DNA of 64,000 bases from Desulfatiglans anilini DSM 4660. GTDB lineage: Bacteria > Desulfobacterota > DSM-4660 > Desulfatiglandales > Desulfatiglandaceae. Positions 29,228 to 38,346 of the stretch are shown here, piece by piece. Position 1 is the first letter of the stretch. Each line of letters begins with the position of its first letter. The stretch spans positions 372,001 to 436,000 of the forward strand of contig NZ_AULM01000001.1 in the NCBI RefSeq assembly GCF_000422285.1. Direction: 5' to 3'. The notes under the pieces are model-generated. The model ran no database searches. It saw only the letters and a program-made list of their open reading frames with translations, and was not told where the DNA came from. Both the position numbers and the translations under genes were made by a program.

Positions 29228-30037
29228 ATGATCCAGGTAATCGTTGCCGGCGCAGCCGGCAAAATGGGAAAGCGCATCATCCACATGATTCATGAAGACC
29301 CCGAGGCGGCGCTGGCCGGGGCCTTCGAGCGGCCCGGCCACCCCGATGTGGGCGCCGATGCCGGAGCCGTAGCCGGGCTGGGAGAAACCGGGGTGCCGAT
29401 CGTTGGATCCCTCGAAGCGGCCGCTGCGCGCGGCGAGGTCCTGATCGATTTCACGGCTCCGGAGGGGACGTTGGCCAATCTGCGCTTTGCCGTTTCCAAG
29501 AACCTGGCCGTGGTGATCGGAACGACGGGGATTCAAGGCGCCCAGCTGGCCGAGGTGCAGGACCTTGGGCGGCGGACGCGCACGGTCATGGCCCCGAACA
29601 TGAGTGTGGGCGTCAATGTGATGTTCCGGATCGCGGAGGAGATGGCCCGGATCCTCGGGGCGGGGTTCGACTGTGAGATCCTCGAGGTCCACCACCGGCT
29701 GAAAAAGGACGCGCCGAGCGGCACGGCGATGCGCCTGGCGCAGGTGCTGGCCGATGCGAAGGGAAAAGACCTCGACAAAGTGGGGGTCTACGAACGGAAA
29801 GGCATCATCGGGCCGCGCACGGATGACGAGATCGGGATCCAGACCTGGCGGGCCGGAGACATCACCGGCGAGCACACGGTCATGTTCGGCGGGATCGGTG
29901 AGAGGCTCGAGTTGACGCACCGGGCGCACAATCGCGACAACTTCGCCAAAGGGGCTGTCAGGGCCGCTCACTGGGTGGTGCGCCAGACCCCGGGGCTTTA
30001 CGACATGCAGGATGTGCTGGGGTTGAGGCATCTGTAA
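29228..30037 (+). CDS. dapB: 4-hydroxy-tetrahydrodipicolinate reductase
   Basis: The 269-residue NAD(P)H enzyme has [16 protein letters not shown] at the N-terminus, [29 protein letters not shown] and [19 protein letters not shown] (the catalytic His/Lys motif). ATG 29228 follows AAGGAG by nine bases; the frame is open upstream to 29108 without family content. It lies between dapA and dapL. Confidence 0.95.
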   Translation: MIQVIVAGAAGKMGKRIIHMIHEDPEAALAGAFERPGHPDVGADAGAVAGLGETGVPIVGSLEAAAARGEVLIDFTAPEGTLANLRFAVSKNLAVVIGTTGIQGAQLAEVQDLGRRTRTVMAPNMSVGVNVMFRIAEEMARILGAGFDCEILEVHHRLKKDAPSGTAMRLAQVLADAKGKDLDKVGVYERKGIIGPRTDDEIGIQTWRAGDITGEHTVMFGGIGERLELTHRAHNRDNFAKGAVRAAHWVVRQTPGLYDMQDVLGLRHL

Positions 30038-30065
30038 ATCTGCAGGGATTGGAGTTTTTTCGCTT

Positions 30066-31235
30066 ATGGAACGATTTGAAAGGGCGGAGCGCCTCAAGCG
30101 CCTCCCGCCTTACCTCTTCAAGGAAATAGACCGCAAGAAGGCCGAGGTGAAGGCCCGCGGCGTGGATATCATCGATCTGGGCGTGGGGGATCCCGATCTG
30201 CCGACCCCTCCGCACATTATCGAGGTTCTCAAGAAGGCGGTTGAAGATCCCGGAAATCACCGCTACCCGTCCTATTCGGGGATGGGCGGCTTCAAAGAGG
30301 CGGTCGCCGAGTGGTACGGGAGGCGGTTTGGCGTTCAGTTGGACCCAAAAACCGAGGTGGTTTCCCTGATCGGAAGCAAGGAAGGCATCGCGCATTTCCC
30401 CTTGGCCTTCATCGATCCGGGGGATGTGGCGCTCGTTCCCACGCCGGCCTACCCCGTCTATCACATCGCGACGATGTTTGCCGGCGGGGAGTCGTATTTC
30501 ATGCCGTTGCTGAAGAAGAACGATTTTCTTCCCGATCTGGATGCGATCCCCGGCGAAGTGGCGGGGCGCGCCCGGATGATGTTCATCAACTACCCGAACA
30601 ATCCCACGGCCGCCGTGGCCGACAGGGCATTTTTCGAGAGGGTGGTGGCCTTTGCGAAGGACAAGAACCTCATTGTCTGCCACGATGCCGCCTACACCGA
30701 GATGGGCTACGACGGGTACCAGCCGCCGAGCTTTCTGGAGGTCCCCGGGGCCAAGGACGTTGGGCTGGAGTTTCATTCCCTTTCGAAGACCTACAACATG
30801 ACCGGTTGGCGGATCGGGTTTGCGGTGGGGAATCGGGAGGCGGTGGACGGCCTCGGCGCGATCAAGAGCAACATCGACTCGGGGGTCTTTCAGGCCGTCC
30901 AGATGGCCGGGATCGAGGCTATCGCGGGGGATCAAGCCTGTGTGGACGAAATGCGGACCGTTTACACCCGCCGCCGCGATCTGATGGTAAAAGGCCTCGA
31001 GAAGGCCGGTTTCAGGCTGCGGGTCCCGAGGGCGACGTTCTATCTCTGGGTCGAGGTGCCTGCAGGCTACACATCGGCCCAAGTGGCGACCCGGTTGCTG
31101 GAGGAAGCGGGCCTGGTGGTGACGCCCGGAAACGGTTTCGGTGAGCCTGGCGAAGGCTATTTCCGCATCGCATTGACCCAGAACCGTGAACGGTTGGCCG
31201 AGGCCATCGAGCGTCTTCAGAAACTGAATCTTTGA
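30066..31235 (+). CDS. dapL: LL-diaminopimelate aminotransferase
   Basis: The 389-residue class I/II PLP aminotransferase has [46 protein letters not shown] and the PLP lysine in [19 protein letters not shown]. This enzyme converts tetrahydrodipicolinate directly to LL-diaminopimelate, bypassing dapD, dapC and dapE. None of those three genes is in the window. Its position after dapA-dapB, with dapF nearby, strongly supports DapL over other aspartate aminotransferase-like enzymes. Confidence 0.9.
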   Translation: MERFERAERLKRLPPYLFKEIDRKKAEVKARGVDIIDLGVGDPDLPTPPHIIEVLKKAVEDPGNHRYPSYSGMGGFKEAVAEWYGRRFGVQLDPKTEVVSLIGSKEGIAHFPLAFIDPGDVALVPTPAYPVYHIATMFAGGESYFMPLLKKNDFLPDLDAIPGEVAGRARMMFINYPNNPTAAVADRAFFERVVAFAKDKNLIVCHDAAYTEMGYDGYQPPSFLEVPGAKDVGLEFHSLSKTYNMTGWRIGFAVGNREAVDGLGAIKSNIDSGVFQAVQMAGIEAIAGDQACVDEMRTVYTRRRDLMVKGLEKAGFRLRVPRATFYLWVEVPAGYTSAQVATRLLEEAGLVVTPGNGFGEPGEGYFRIALTQNRERLAEAIERLQKLNL

Positions 31236-31423
31236 GGCCGGAGCATCCTGCCGCGGTTGTGACCGGCCTGGGGCGGATGCCCCTCGGAGGCGGGCCGACC
31301 GTTGGCTGATACAGGTATCGGGGGAGCGGAAGGGGCCTGGACGGCGATTCCGCGCGGGGTAGGCACGCGCGGCTTGCGGATGACAGGGCGGACCGACGGC
31401 CCCCCCAGGCGGAGGGCTGAGAT

Positions 31424-31924
31424 ATGCCGGGTTCCAGCACAGTTTTCGTCGGTATCGGCTCGAATATGGGTGACAAGACCGCGCAGTGCCGCCTGGCTGT
31501 CGAGCGGATGAACCAGATCCCCGGGTGCCGGGTCGCGGCGGTCTCGCCTTTTTTCGGGTCTGAGCCGGTCGGCGTGGTTGGTCAGGATTGGTATGTCAAT
31601 GCCGTCGCAGAACTCGAGGTCGAGATCCCGGCGCGCAGGCTGCTGGAGGCGTTGCTGGCGATCGAAGCGGGCATGGGGCGTGTCCGCTTGAAGAAATGGG
31701 ATTCCCGGCCGATCGATCTCGATATCCTCATTTTCGGGAAGGAGGTCATCGACGAAGCGGATCTTTCGGTCCCCCACCCGCTGATGCACACGCGACGGTT
31801 TGTGCTTGCCCCGCTTGCGGCACTTGCGGCGGAGTGGGTGCATCCGGTGCTGAACATGACCGTGCAGGCTCTCCTGGATCGGCTGCCTAGCGGTGAACAG
31901 GCCGTTTCTGCGCTGGAGGAATGA
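31424..31924 (+). CDS. folK: 2-amino-4-hydroxy-6-hydroxymethyldihydropteridine pyrophosphokinase
   Basis: The 166-residue enzyme has FVGIGSNMGDKTAQCRLAV near the N-terminus, FFGSEPVGVVGQDWYVNAV, the metal motif WDSRPIDLDILIFG and VPHPLMHTRRFVLAPLA. It transfers pyrophosphate from ATP to the pterin in folate synthesis. It follows dapL by 188 bases and is four bases before the next gene, so the two are probably cotranscribed. Confidence 0.93.
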   Translation: MPGSSTVFVGIGSNMGDKTAQCRLAVERMNQIPGCRVAAVSPFFGSEPVGVVGQDWYVNAVAELEVEIPARRLLEALLAIEAGMGRVRLKKWDSRPIDLDILIFGKEVIDEADLSVPHPLMHTRRFVLAPLAALAAEWVHPVLNMTVQALLDRLPSGEQAVSALEE

Positions 31925-31928
31925 TCCG

Positions 31929-32195
31929 ATGCGCATCTTGCTCCTTGCATTACTGATCTATATCTTATACCGTTTTTTCCGGAAGATGATCCAGCCGCCG
32001 GCGGAAAGGACGCAGACCTATGATACCCCAGGCGGCCAGGTCGACGAGATGGTGCAGGATCCTTTTTGCGGGACCTATGTTCCGGTGCGCCAGGCCGTGA
32101 AGCGCAACATCGGTGGAAAAGACCACTTTTTTTGCAGCGAGGCCTGCGCGGATCGCTTTGAGAAGGAGAAGAGCCGGACTGAAAAGTCTCTGTAG
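31929..32195 (+). CDS. Small membrane-anchored YHS-like metal-binding protein
   Basis: This 88-residue protein has an N-terminal transmembrane segment (LLLALLIYILYRFF, residues 4-17) and a C-terminal cysteine-containing domain, QDPFCGTYVPVRQAVKRN then HFFCSEACADRFEKEK. That pattern matches YHS-type domains, which often bind metal through DPxCG and FCSxxCxxxF. ATG 31929 is four bases after folK. The role is unknown; metal binding at the membrane is inferred. Confidence 0.6.
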   Translation: MRILLLALLIYILYRFFRKMIQPPAERTQTYDTPGGQVDEMVQDPFCGTYVPVRQAVKRNIGGKDHFFCSEACADRFEKEKSRTEKSL

Positions 32196-32250
32196 TTCGG
32201 CAGGATGCGGTTTCGATGGGTTTTGTTGGCGCAGATCTTGCTTATATAAC

Positions 32251-32380
32251 ATCATTCGGGAATGGTCTGTTTGGCCAATCTCGGTGCCAATCCGCACGTT
32301 TGCCACGGGATCTGCGCGCAAGATTTTGATTTTCTTGATAAAGTGTATCTCATGATGAAAACGGCCGTTTCCGGATGGAC
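32251..32380 (+). repeat. MITE-like interspersed repeat, copy 2
   Basis: This copy of about 130 bp lies between the YHS-like gene and the transaldolase gene. Left end CATTCGGGAATGGTC, then TTTGGCCAATCTCGGTG and CGCACGTTTGCC, right end GTTTCCGGATGGA. The termini are imperfect inverted repeats and the central palindrome is degraded. It ends 30 bases before the next start. Confidence 0.75.
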
Positions 32381-32409
32381 ATACCTTTAGGGAGAGAGGG
32401 GAACACTAG

Positions 32410-33051
32410 ATGAAGTTTTTTATCGATACGGCGAATATTGACGAGATCAAACAGGCCCATGCCCTTGGAATGGTGGACGGGGTAACGACGAACCCGTCTC
32501 TGGTGGCCAAGGAGAAACGGGAATTCAAGGGGTTGATCAAAGAGATCTGCTCCATTGTGGATGGGCCCGTGAGTGCCGAGGTCATCAGCGTAGAAAAGGA
32601 CGGCATGCTCAAGGAGGCTCGGGATTTGGCCAAGATCGCCGACAACATCGTGGTCAAGATCCCGATGATCGAGGAGGGGCTGAAGGCCGTCAAGATCCTG
32701 TCGGCCGAAGGAATCCATGTCAACGTCACCCTCTGCTTTTCACCGGTGCAGGCTCTGATGGCCGCCAAGGCCGGAGCGGCCTTCATCAGCCCCTTCGTGG
32801 GGCGTCTCGACGACATCAGCCATGTCGGAATGGACCTGGTGGAGCAGATCGTCACCATTTATGACAATTACGGGTTCGAGACCGAGATCATCGTCGCGAG
32901 CGTGCGCAATCCGACCCACGTCGTGGATGCGGCGATGATGGGCGCTGACATCGCCACGATCCCGTTCAACGTGATCAGACAGCTCATCAAACACCCCTTG
33001 ACGGATATTGGTTTGGAGAAGTTCCTCGCGGACTGGCGCAAGATGGGGTAG
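32410..33051 (+). CDS. Transaldolase / fructose-6-phosphate aldolase family (TalC type)
   Basis: The 213-residue short transaldolase has [26 protein letters not shown], the Schiff-base lysine in NIVVKIPM (near residue 85), [19 protein letters not shown] and [10 protein letters not shown]. It catalyses transaldolase or fructose-6-phosphate aldolase chemistry; the sequence does not separate the two. GGGAGAGGGG before ATG 32410 supports the start. Confidence 0.88.
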   Translation: MKFFIDTANIDEIKQAHALGMVDGVTTNPSLVAKEKREFKGLIKEICSIVDGPVSAEVISVEKDGMLKEARDLAKIADNIVVKIPMIEEGLKAVKILSAEGIHVNVTLCFSPVQALMAAKAGAAFISPFVGRLDDISHVGMDLVEQIVTIYDNYGFETEIIVASVRNPTHVVDAAMMGADIATIPFNVIRQLIKHPLTDIGLEKFLADWRKMG

Positions 33052-33055
33052 GCCC

Positions 33056-33643
33056 ATGGGGAGAACGTCCTGCAGGATCGGTGGGCTCGCGGTAGGGATC
33101 ATCCTGTTTCTGGCATGGACTGGTGCCGCGATGGCGGACATCTACCGCTATGTCGACAAGAACGGTGTGGTTCACTTTACCAACATCAAAAAAAGCGAGC
33201 GTCACAAACCGTATATCCGGAGCGGAAAACGGGTAGCCGCCAAACGTCCTCAGGATTACGATGCCATCATCCATCGGGCGGCCAGGCGCTTCAACCTGCA
33301 GCCAGAGCTGATCAAGGCGGTCATCAAGGCCGAAAGCAATTTCAATTCCCGGGCGGTCTCGAACAAGGGTGCGCAGGGGCTGATGCAGCTGATGCCGCCG
33401 ACCGCTGTGGATCTGGACGTGATGAATCCGTTCGACCCCGAGCAGAACATCCTCGGCGGGGTGCGCTACCTGAGCGAATTGCACAAGCGTTTCAACAACG
33501 ATACGGTTCTCGCGCTGGCGGCCTACAACGCCGGACCTGAAAGGGTGATGGCATGCCAGGGCGTGCCGCCCTTCAAGGAAACCCACGATTTTATCGCGCG
33601 TGTGAAGAAATTCTACCTGCAATACTGCAGGGTCGGGGACTGA
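33056..33643 (+). CDS. Secreted lytic transglycosylase with DUF4124-like N-terminus
   Basis: The 195-residue protein has a signal peptide (residues 1-26, GLAVGIILFLAW core), a short DUF4124-type motif DIYRYVDKNGVVHFTN, and a lysozyme-like SLT domain: the catalytic Glu in VIKAESNFNSRAVS, GAQGLMQLMPPTA and ALAAYNAGPERV. It cleaves peptidoglycan glycan strands in the periplasm. It starts four bases after the transaldolase stop. Confidence 0.88.
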   Translation: MGRTSCRIGGLAVGIILFLAWTGAAMADIYRYVDKNGVVHFTNIKKSERHKPYIRSGKRVAAKRPQDYDAIIHRAARRFNLQPELIKAVIKAESNFNSRAVSNKGAQGLMQLMPPTAVDLDVMNPFDPEQNILGGVRYLSELHKRFNNDTVLALAAYNAGPERVMACQGVPPFKETHDFIARVKKFYLQYCRVGD

Positions 33644-33700
33644 AAACTGCTTTGAGGGCAATCTCCTGCAAGAGATTGTCAAGATTCCAGAGGGACGAAG

Positions 33701-34273
33701 GTGCCAGCCGAAGCCGAAAAACGGATCGCCAATCTGCCGAATGCCCTGACCGGGTTCCGGCTCGCCTGTATCCCGTTGGTGGTTCTCTGTCTCCAGTTCG
33801 AAGGCAGGATGGCGGCGTTTCTGGCCGCCCTCTTTTTCGGCCTGGCTTCGGTCACGGATTTTCTGGACGGTTTCCTGGCCCGAAAATACGGGAATGTGAC
33901 GGTTTTTGGGAAGTTTCTGGACCCGTTGGCGGACAAGATCCTGATCTCTCTGACCATGATCGCGCTGATTCCGCTGGACAGAATCCCCCTTTGGATCGTG
34001 ATGCTCATCATTGCAAGGGAGATGGCGATCACAGGCCTGCGGGCGATCGCGGTCAGCGAGGGCATCGTCATCCAGGCAAGCGCGCTCGGCAAGTACAAGA
34101 CGATCTTTCAATCCGTGTCCCTGGCGGGCCTGTGCCTCCACTACGCCTACCTGGGCATTGATTTTCATTTTCTCGGCCTGATGTTGCTCTATGTGGCGCT
34201 GATTCTGACGCTCTGGTCCGGATGGGACTACTTCAGCCATTTTCGGAAACTGTTTGTGCGCTCGGAGGTCTGA
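33701..34273 (+). CDS. pgsA: CDP-diacylglycerol-glycerol-3-phosphate 3-phosphatidyltransferase
   Basis: The 190-residue membrane enzyme contains the full CDP-alcohol phosphotransferase motif D-x2-DG-x2-AR-x8-G-x3-D-x3-D, beginning DFLDGFLARKYG near residue 55. It has about four to six hydrophobic segments and starts with NLPNALTGFRLACIP. It makes phosphatidylglycerol phosphate. The start is GTG 33701 after AGGGACGAAG. It is the last protein gene before the tRNA pair. Confidence 0.9.
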   Translation: MPAEAEKRIANLPNALTGFRLACIPLVVLCLQFEGRMAAFLAALFFGLASVTDFLDGFLARKYGNVTVFGKFLDPLADKILISLTMIALIPLDRIPLWIVMLIIAREMAITGLRAIAVSEGIVIQASALGKYKTIFQSVSLAGLCLHYAYLGIDFHFLGLMLLYVALILTLWSGWDYFSHFRKLFVRSEV

Positions 34274-34305
34274 TTTTCGGAGCCGGGCGGGTCGCAGATT
34301 TTTTG

Positions 34306-34333
34306 TTGACAAACGTCCCCTGTGATGTAGAAT
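34306..34333 (+). promoter_or_regulatory. Sigma-70-type promoter of the tRNA pair
   Basis: TTGACA at 34306-34311 (perfect) is followed after 16 bases by TAGAAT at 34328-34333. It ends 13 bases before the tRNA-Gly gene, so the transcript would begin just ahead of it. Confidence 0.8.
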
Positions 34334-34346
34334 GAAGGCTCACCAA

Positions 34347-34422
34347 GCGGGAATAGCTCAGTTGGTAGAGCCTCACGTTGCCAACGTGATTGTCGCGGGT
34401 TCAAGTCCCGTTTCCCGCTCCA
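34347..34422 (+). tRNA. tRNA-Gly (GCC)
   Basis: This 76-nt gene has a 7-bp acceptor stem (GCGGGAA with TTCCCGC), the D-loop AGCTCAGTTGGTAGAGC, an anticodon stem CACGTT-GCC-AACGTG, a T-arm CGGGTTCAAGTCCCG and an encoded 3' CCA. It reads GGC/GGT codons. It is cotranscribed with tRNA-Cys. Confidence 0.97.
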
Positions 34423-34471
34423 GCGCAAGCGACGGGGCTGATCTAACCATCAGCCCTTCTGTCACTTAGAG

Positions 34472-34547
34472 GGCGGCATAGCCAAGAGGCTAAGGCAGCG
34501 GTCTGCAAAACCGTTATTCACCGGTTCGAATCCGGTTGCCGCCTCCA
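34472..34547 (+). tRNA. tRNA-Cys (GCA)
   Basis: This 76-nt gene has acceptor GGCGGCA/TGCCGCC, D-arm AGCCAAGAGGCTAAGGCA, anticodon arm CGGTCT-GCA-AAACCG, T-arm CCGGTTCGAATCCGG and an encoded CCA. It lies 49 bases after tRNA-Gly and before a terminator. Confidence 0.97.
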
Positions 34548-34554
34548 GTAGAAT

Positions 34555-34590
34555 CAAGGACTTAGGGAGATCCCCTGAGTCCTTTTTTTA
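34555..34590 (+). terminator. Rho-independent terminator after the tRNA pair
   Basis: AAGGACTTAGGG and CCCCTGAGTCCTT form a stem around AGAT, followed by a run of seven T. It directly follows tRNA-Cys and would end the tRNA transcript. Confidence 0.88.
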
Positions 34591-34718
34591 TGGGCGGGTT
34601 CTGCTCTCGGGTGCACAGACTTGGTTGGACTCGGGGGTAGGGCCGCCCCATTTTGTCGCCTTCACCTGACGTCCAACCCCCAAGCGCACGGCGTGTTCGC
34701 CCTGCAGCAATGAGTAGG

Positions 34719-34851
34719 CTGCTGAAAGACGTCCGTCTGCTGCTTCACGTTCATGCCGTGTCCCTGCGGTGCACTTGTATGTGCATCTCATTCCACGGGA
34801 TTTCGCAATCGTTGGATACAATTTTCTTTCAGCAACTTGCGCAAAACGGTT
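34719..34851 (+). repeat. Second interspersed repeat family, copy A
   Basis: The stretch from CTGCTGAAAG (34719) to CTTTCAGCAAC (34836) is bounded by a near-perfect 10-bp inverted repeat. Its right half, from TTGTATGTGCATCTCATTCC to TTGCGCAAAACGG, matches a segment at 58310-58384 closely. It fills much of the 286-base gap before the PHP-glycosyltransferase gene. No gene is visible in it. Confidence 0.6.
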
Positions 34852-34876
34852 TCTGCAACACGCCGTTAGACCGCAG

Positions 34877-37303
34877 TCAATGGCGGTAACTGTTCCACTG
34901 CTGAAGGTAGGCCGATTCAAATGACCGGTTTTCCATATATGCGCGGGCCTTTGCCTTCATGGCCGTAAGTTTTGCGCGGTCGTTTATGATCTCGAGGACC
35001 GCACGCACGAAGGGCGTGCAGTCTGCTCCGGCCGGTACGACGGTGCCGGTTTCTCCTGGGATCACGTTTTCCTGCGGGCCTCCGGAGTCCGTAACGATGA
35101 CGGGTAGCCCGGATGCCTGCGCTTCGAGGACCACGTTGCCGAAGGTGTCCGTCGTCGATGGGAAAAGGAAGACATCGCTCGAAGCATAGGCCTGCTCTAG
35201 GTCTTCCCCCTCCAGATAGCCCATGAAGGAGGCGTTGAAGCCGGCAAGCGCACGGCGCATCTCCGTCAGATAAGGACCGTCTCCGACCACCACGAGATGA
35301 GCGTCTTCCATTTGGGCGGCCACACGTCTGAAGACCTCGACGAGGAACGGCAGATTCTTTTCCCGAGAAACCCGCCCGACGTACAGCAATTTGATGGCGT
35401 CGGCCGTCAACCCCAGCCGCTTCTTGAAAAAGCCGTTGCGTTTCGAAGGATGAAAACGCTCGATATCGATGCCACGGTCGTAAAAACGCAGCTTTTCGCG
35501 TGGAATGCCGTGGGAGGCGAGTTCTTCACCGGTCGCTTTGGATGGGACATAGATGGCCTCCATCTGGTTGTAATACCAGATCATGTACCGCCACATCAGG
35601 TCCTCCATCGCGCTGTCCTCTGTCAGGTGCATCACATATTGGGGCAGGGCGGTATGGTAGGTGCCGTGCAAAGGAAGGCGCAGAATGCGTGCGATCACCA
35701 GTGCCGCCAGGCCCACAGGGCCGGGAGTGGCCGAGTGGATATGGGTGAATTCCTGCTCGAAGCAGGCGTTGAGCATCTTCAGCAGGGGGGGGTAATACAA
35801 TTTAAGCTCAGGGTATTCCGGCATTTCATAGACGCCGATCGGCGCGAAGTTGACGACGCCGGATACGTCGGGCCTGACGTCGCAGGTGATGATAGTTTGT
35901 TGTTTGTGATTCTTGAGGGCCATCTGAAGCTGCATCTGCAGGGTCAGAGCCACACCATTCACCTCGTAAAACGTATCTGTGAAGTGGGCGATTTTTAATC
36001 GCTTTCGATCTTTCTTCCGGTTTTCGAAAAGATCGCTCTGGCATCGGCGCGCGAACTCTCTGTCTTTGGTAAAGAGGGAATAGGACACGAAATAGGGCGC
36101 CAAGAGGGTGTATAGGGATCCGGCAGAACCGATCATCTGAAAAATATCGATGACGTTTGCGCCTGAAAGATTGTCGAAAATCGAATCGGCCAGTTTCTTG
36201 ATCACCTTTTCTGAGATCTGGTTAACAAAGCTGAACCACACCTCGTCCATCTGCTCGAGATGAATGACTTCTCGTTCCAGGACCTGTTTCAGTACACGGT
36301 CTCGGAAGATCACCTCCCTGGCTTCTTTCAGGAGCATGTCCTGGAGCCTTGATGTCCCGGGAATCGTCCGTGCGCCCGGCCGGCGAAGATTCCAAGCGAC
36401 CTGCCTCAGGCGCCGCAGGAGTCCGTCCTCCGATCGGTCCCGTCTGGGTGTGAGCACGTGGTCCGTAAAGCGTAGAAAGGGTTCGTGATTTACGGCCTTG
36501 TGCAGATCGAACCGGCTGCCGTAATACTGATAGCCTATACTGTATAGGTTGTGCCCCATGGTCTTGGGGGTCGAGGCGCACTCCGCAACGGTCACGTGTC
36601 CCATGCGGATCGACTCGAGAAAGATCTCTTTGGAGCATGTCCCTTTCACTTCCGAATAGGTGCGCGCGACCGTTAGGGAGGAGTGGTCATCAGACCCGCC
36701 TATCAGGATCTTTTTCCAGGGCTCTCTTCCAACGGGTTTGATCCCGGTTTTATCCGCAAGGCGCTCGATGTCTACCTTCGCGATTTTCTGAACGATTGCC
36801 TTGACACGGGCATTCTGGTGCCGATCCCGTGATCCGTTGACTTCGAAATGCGTGAAGAGCAGCAGCATTTTCTCGATCGTTTCCAGGTTCAGCCGGTCGT
36901 TCACGGCATAGAGCGGGTGGGCGAGGGCATGCAGAATACCCGCTTTGTTCAGATAGTCGACCAGATCATAGACATTTTCCCTGAGGCGGGAAATATCCGC
37001 ATGCTGTGCTTCAGTCACGTCATAGGCGAGTACGTGCAATTTGCAGCGATCTTCGGGAAAATAGGTGGTAATCTCCTCGCTGACAAAGGTCCCCTGCAAA
37101 TGGGCGATCTCCAGGCTCCCAGACAGCGTGTTGTGGTCGGTGATCGTGACGAAATGCATGCCTCTTTCACGGGCTGTTTGGTACAGTCTTTGCGGATCGG
37201 TGTAGCTCTCAGAGCAGCCGATCTTACGTAGGATCCATTCGGAAGGCCGTTTCGAATATTTCGAGTGAACGTGCAGATCAGCCTTCAGTGGCATCGGTTC
37301 CAT
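34877..37303 (-). CDS. PHP-domain and glycosyltransferase family 4 fusion protein
   Basis: The 808-residue protein joins two domains. Residues 1-300 form a PHP phosphoesterase-like domain: KADLHVHSKYSKRPSEW, TITDHNTLSG, ILHALAHPLYAVN and IGGSDDHSSL supply metal-binding His and Asp. Residues 430-808 are a GT-B glycosyltransferase: KIAHFTDTFYEVNGVA, YVGRVSREKNLPFLVEVF, VVVGDGPYL, and the retaining EX7E segment with VVLEAQASGLPVIVTDSGG. The GT half likely makes a glycolipid or surface glycan in the membrane-associated cytoplasm; the PHP role is unknown. GGAGG six bases before ATG 37303 supports the start. A repeat copy begins 10 bases upstream of that site. Confidence 0.82.
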   Translation of the reverse strand: MEPMPLKADLHVHSKYSKRPSEWILRKIGCSESYTDPQRLYQTARERGMHFVTITDHNTLSGSLEIAHLQGTFVSEEITTYFPEDRCKLHVLAYDVTEAQHADISRLRENVYDLVDYLNKAGILHALAHPLYAVNDRLNLETIEKMLLLFTHFEVNGSRDRHQNARVKAIVQKIAKVDIERLADKTGIKPVGREPWKKILIGGSDDHSSLTVARTYSEVKGTCSKEIFLESIRMGHVTVAECASTPKTMGHNLYSIGYQYYGSRFDLHKAVNHEPFLRFTDHVLTPRRDRSEDGLLRRLRQVAWNLRRPGARTIPGTSRLQDMLLKEAREVIFRDRVLKQVLEREVIHLEQMDEVWFSFVNQISEKVIKKLADSIFDNLSGANVIDIFQMIGSAGSLYTLLAPYFVSYSLFTKDREFARRCQSDLFENRKKDRKRLKIAHFTDTFYEVNGVALTLQMQLQMALKNHKQQTIITCDVRPDVSGVVNFAPIGVYEMPEYPELKLYYPPLLKMLNACFEQEFTHIHSATPGPVGLAALVIARILRLPLHGTYHTALPQYVMHLTEDSAMEDLMWRYMIWYYNQMEAIYVPSKATGEELASHGIPREKLRFYDRGIDIERFHPSKRNGFFKKRLGLTADAIKLLYVGRVSREKNLPFLVEVFRRVAAQMEDAHLVVVGDGPYLTEMRRALAGFNASFMGYLEGEDLEQAYASSDVFLFPSTTDTFGNVVLEAQASGLPVIVTDSGGPQENVIPGETGTVVPAGADCTPFVRAVLEIINDRAKLTAMKAKARAYMENRSFESAYLQQWNSYRH

Positions 37304-37318
37304 TTCAATCCTCCATGG

Positions 37319-37508
37319 TTTCTATCCGGAAAAGGTCTTTTCGGCCGATCCCCGCATCGATCTGAAGCGTTGCTTGCAAGGCGGCTTGGGGATGGCCTTT
37401 CGGCAAATGGCTGATTTCCTGGGCGTGGCAAAACCGGGACTCGGCGCGAAGCGGTGGGGCTGGCTGCATTGAAGCCGCTAAAGAACCATCCTCATTTCCG
37501 GTTTGGGA
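37319..37508 (+). repeat. MITE-like interspersed repeat, copy 3
   Basis: This copy is about 190 bp. Left end TTTCTATCCGGAAAAGG, then GGTCTTTTCGGCCGATCC, right end CATTTCCGGTTTGGGAAAC. The interior is diverged but keeps an AAAACCGGGACTCG block. It lies between the PHP-GT4 gene start and the phosphatidylserine decarboxylase stop, filling most of a 338-base gap, so it is in the upstream region of the PHP-GT4 gene. Confidence 0.7.
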
Positions 37509-37641
37509 AACGGCTCTTAATGGATGAAGCCTTCCGGCGGGATGCTCTTGGAGATCCCTGCCAGACGAAAATGATGCAAGCGCCATCTTCATGCGCCGAG
37601 TCGCCTCGATATCTGCATCAGAAATCCTTCCTGAGCGGCAT

Positions 37642-38346
37642 TCAAGCGATGAAGATGGTCTCACCGGCGCGGACTCTATCCCCGGGGTTGACCAGTATCT
37701 TCATGCTGTCATTCCAAGTCACGACCAGATCGACTTGCGATCCGATGCGAATCATTCCAAAGATCTCCCCTTTTTCCAGATCTTGACCTTCGTGGAAAAA
37801 TTGGTCGATTCCTGAGACCGAACCTCCGGCGATTTGAACGACATAGCACGCGATAGGCGTCTCTTTGAAAGAGCCTCGGATCATCGTGACCGTCCTTTCA
37901 TTTTCAACGATATGAAGACTGTTTGCATAGAGTGGCAAACGTTTGAAGAGGGTTCGCAAATGCATACGTCCCATGTGGAGATTTTTGCGTTTGGCGGGAT
38001 GATGCCTGATTAAATCGATCTTCCCGGAAATGGGAGCGCGGTTATAGTGCACATCGAAGGGGCTCATGAAAACGCCGATAATGACCTTCGTATGTTCAAG
38101 ATCCTCTTTTACGATTTCATTCACGCTTACACTGTGGCCTTGTTTTATACAAATAACGGGCCTTGATGGAGAAATCTTTTCCACATACACAACCGTTCCG
38201 TCAGCGGGACTGACCACGTTCGGTCCAGTCGGCGTTCGCCGAGGGGGATTGCGAAAAAACCAGGCATAACGCCAATAAGCGAAGACGCCCAGGCATGTTC
38301 CCAAAATAAAAAGACCAGCCACGGTTATTCGGGCAAATATTTCCAT
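37642..38346 (-). CDS. psd: Phosphatidylserine decarboxylase-like protein (short type)
   Basis: The 234-residue protein has an N-terminal membrane segment (LFILGTCLGVFAYW), NVVSPADGTVVYVEKI, FMSPFDVHYNRAPISGKI and the cleavage region GMIRIGSQVDLVV, where the Gly-Ser bond would be cut to form the pyruvoyl group. The short form matches archaetidylserine- or PSD-proenzyme type. It makes phosphatidylethanolamine at the inner membrane. Its start overlaps the end of the methyltransferase gene by 22 bases. Confidence 0.85.
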   Translation of the reverse strand: MEIFARITVAGLFILGTCLGVFAYWRYAWFFRNPPRRTPTGPNVVSPADGTVVYVEKISPSRPVICIKQGHSVSVNEIVKEDLEHTKVIIGVFMSPFDVHYNRAPISGKIDLIRHHPAKRKNLHMGRMHLRTLFKRLPLYANSLHIVENERTVTMIRGSFKETPIACYVVQIAGGSVSGIDQFFHEGQDLEKGEIFGMIRIGSQVDLVVTWNDSMKILVNPGDRVRAGETIFIA

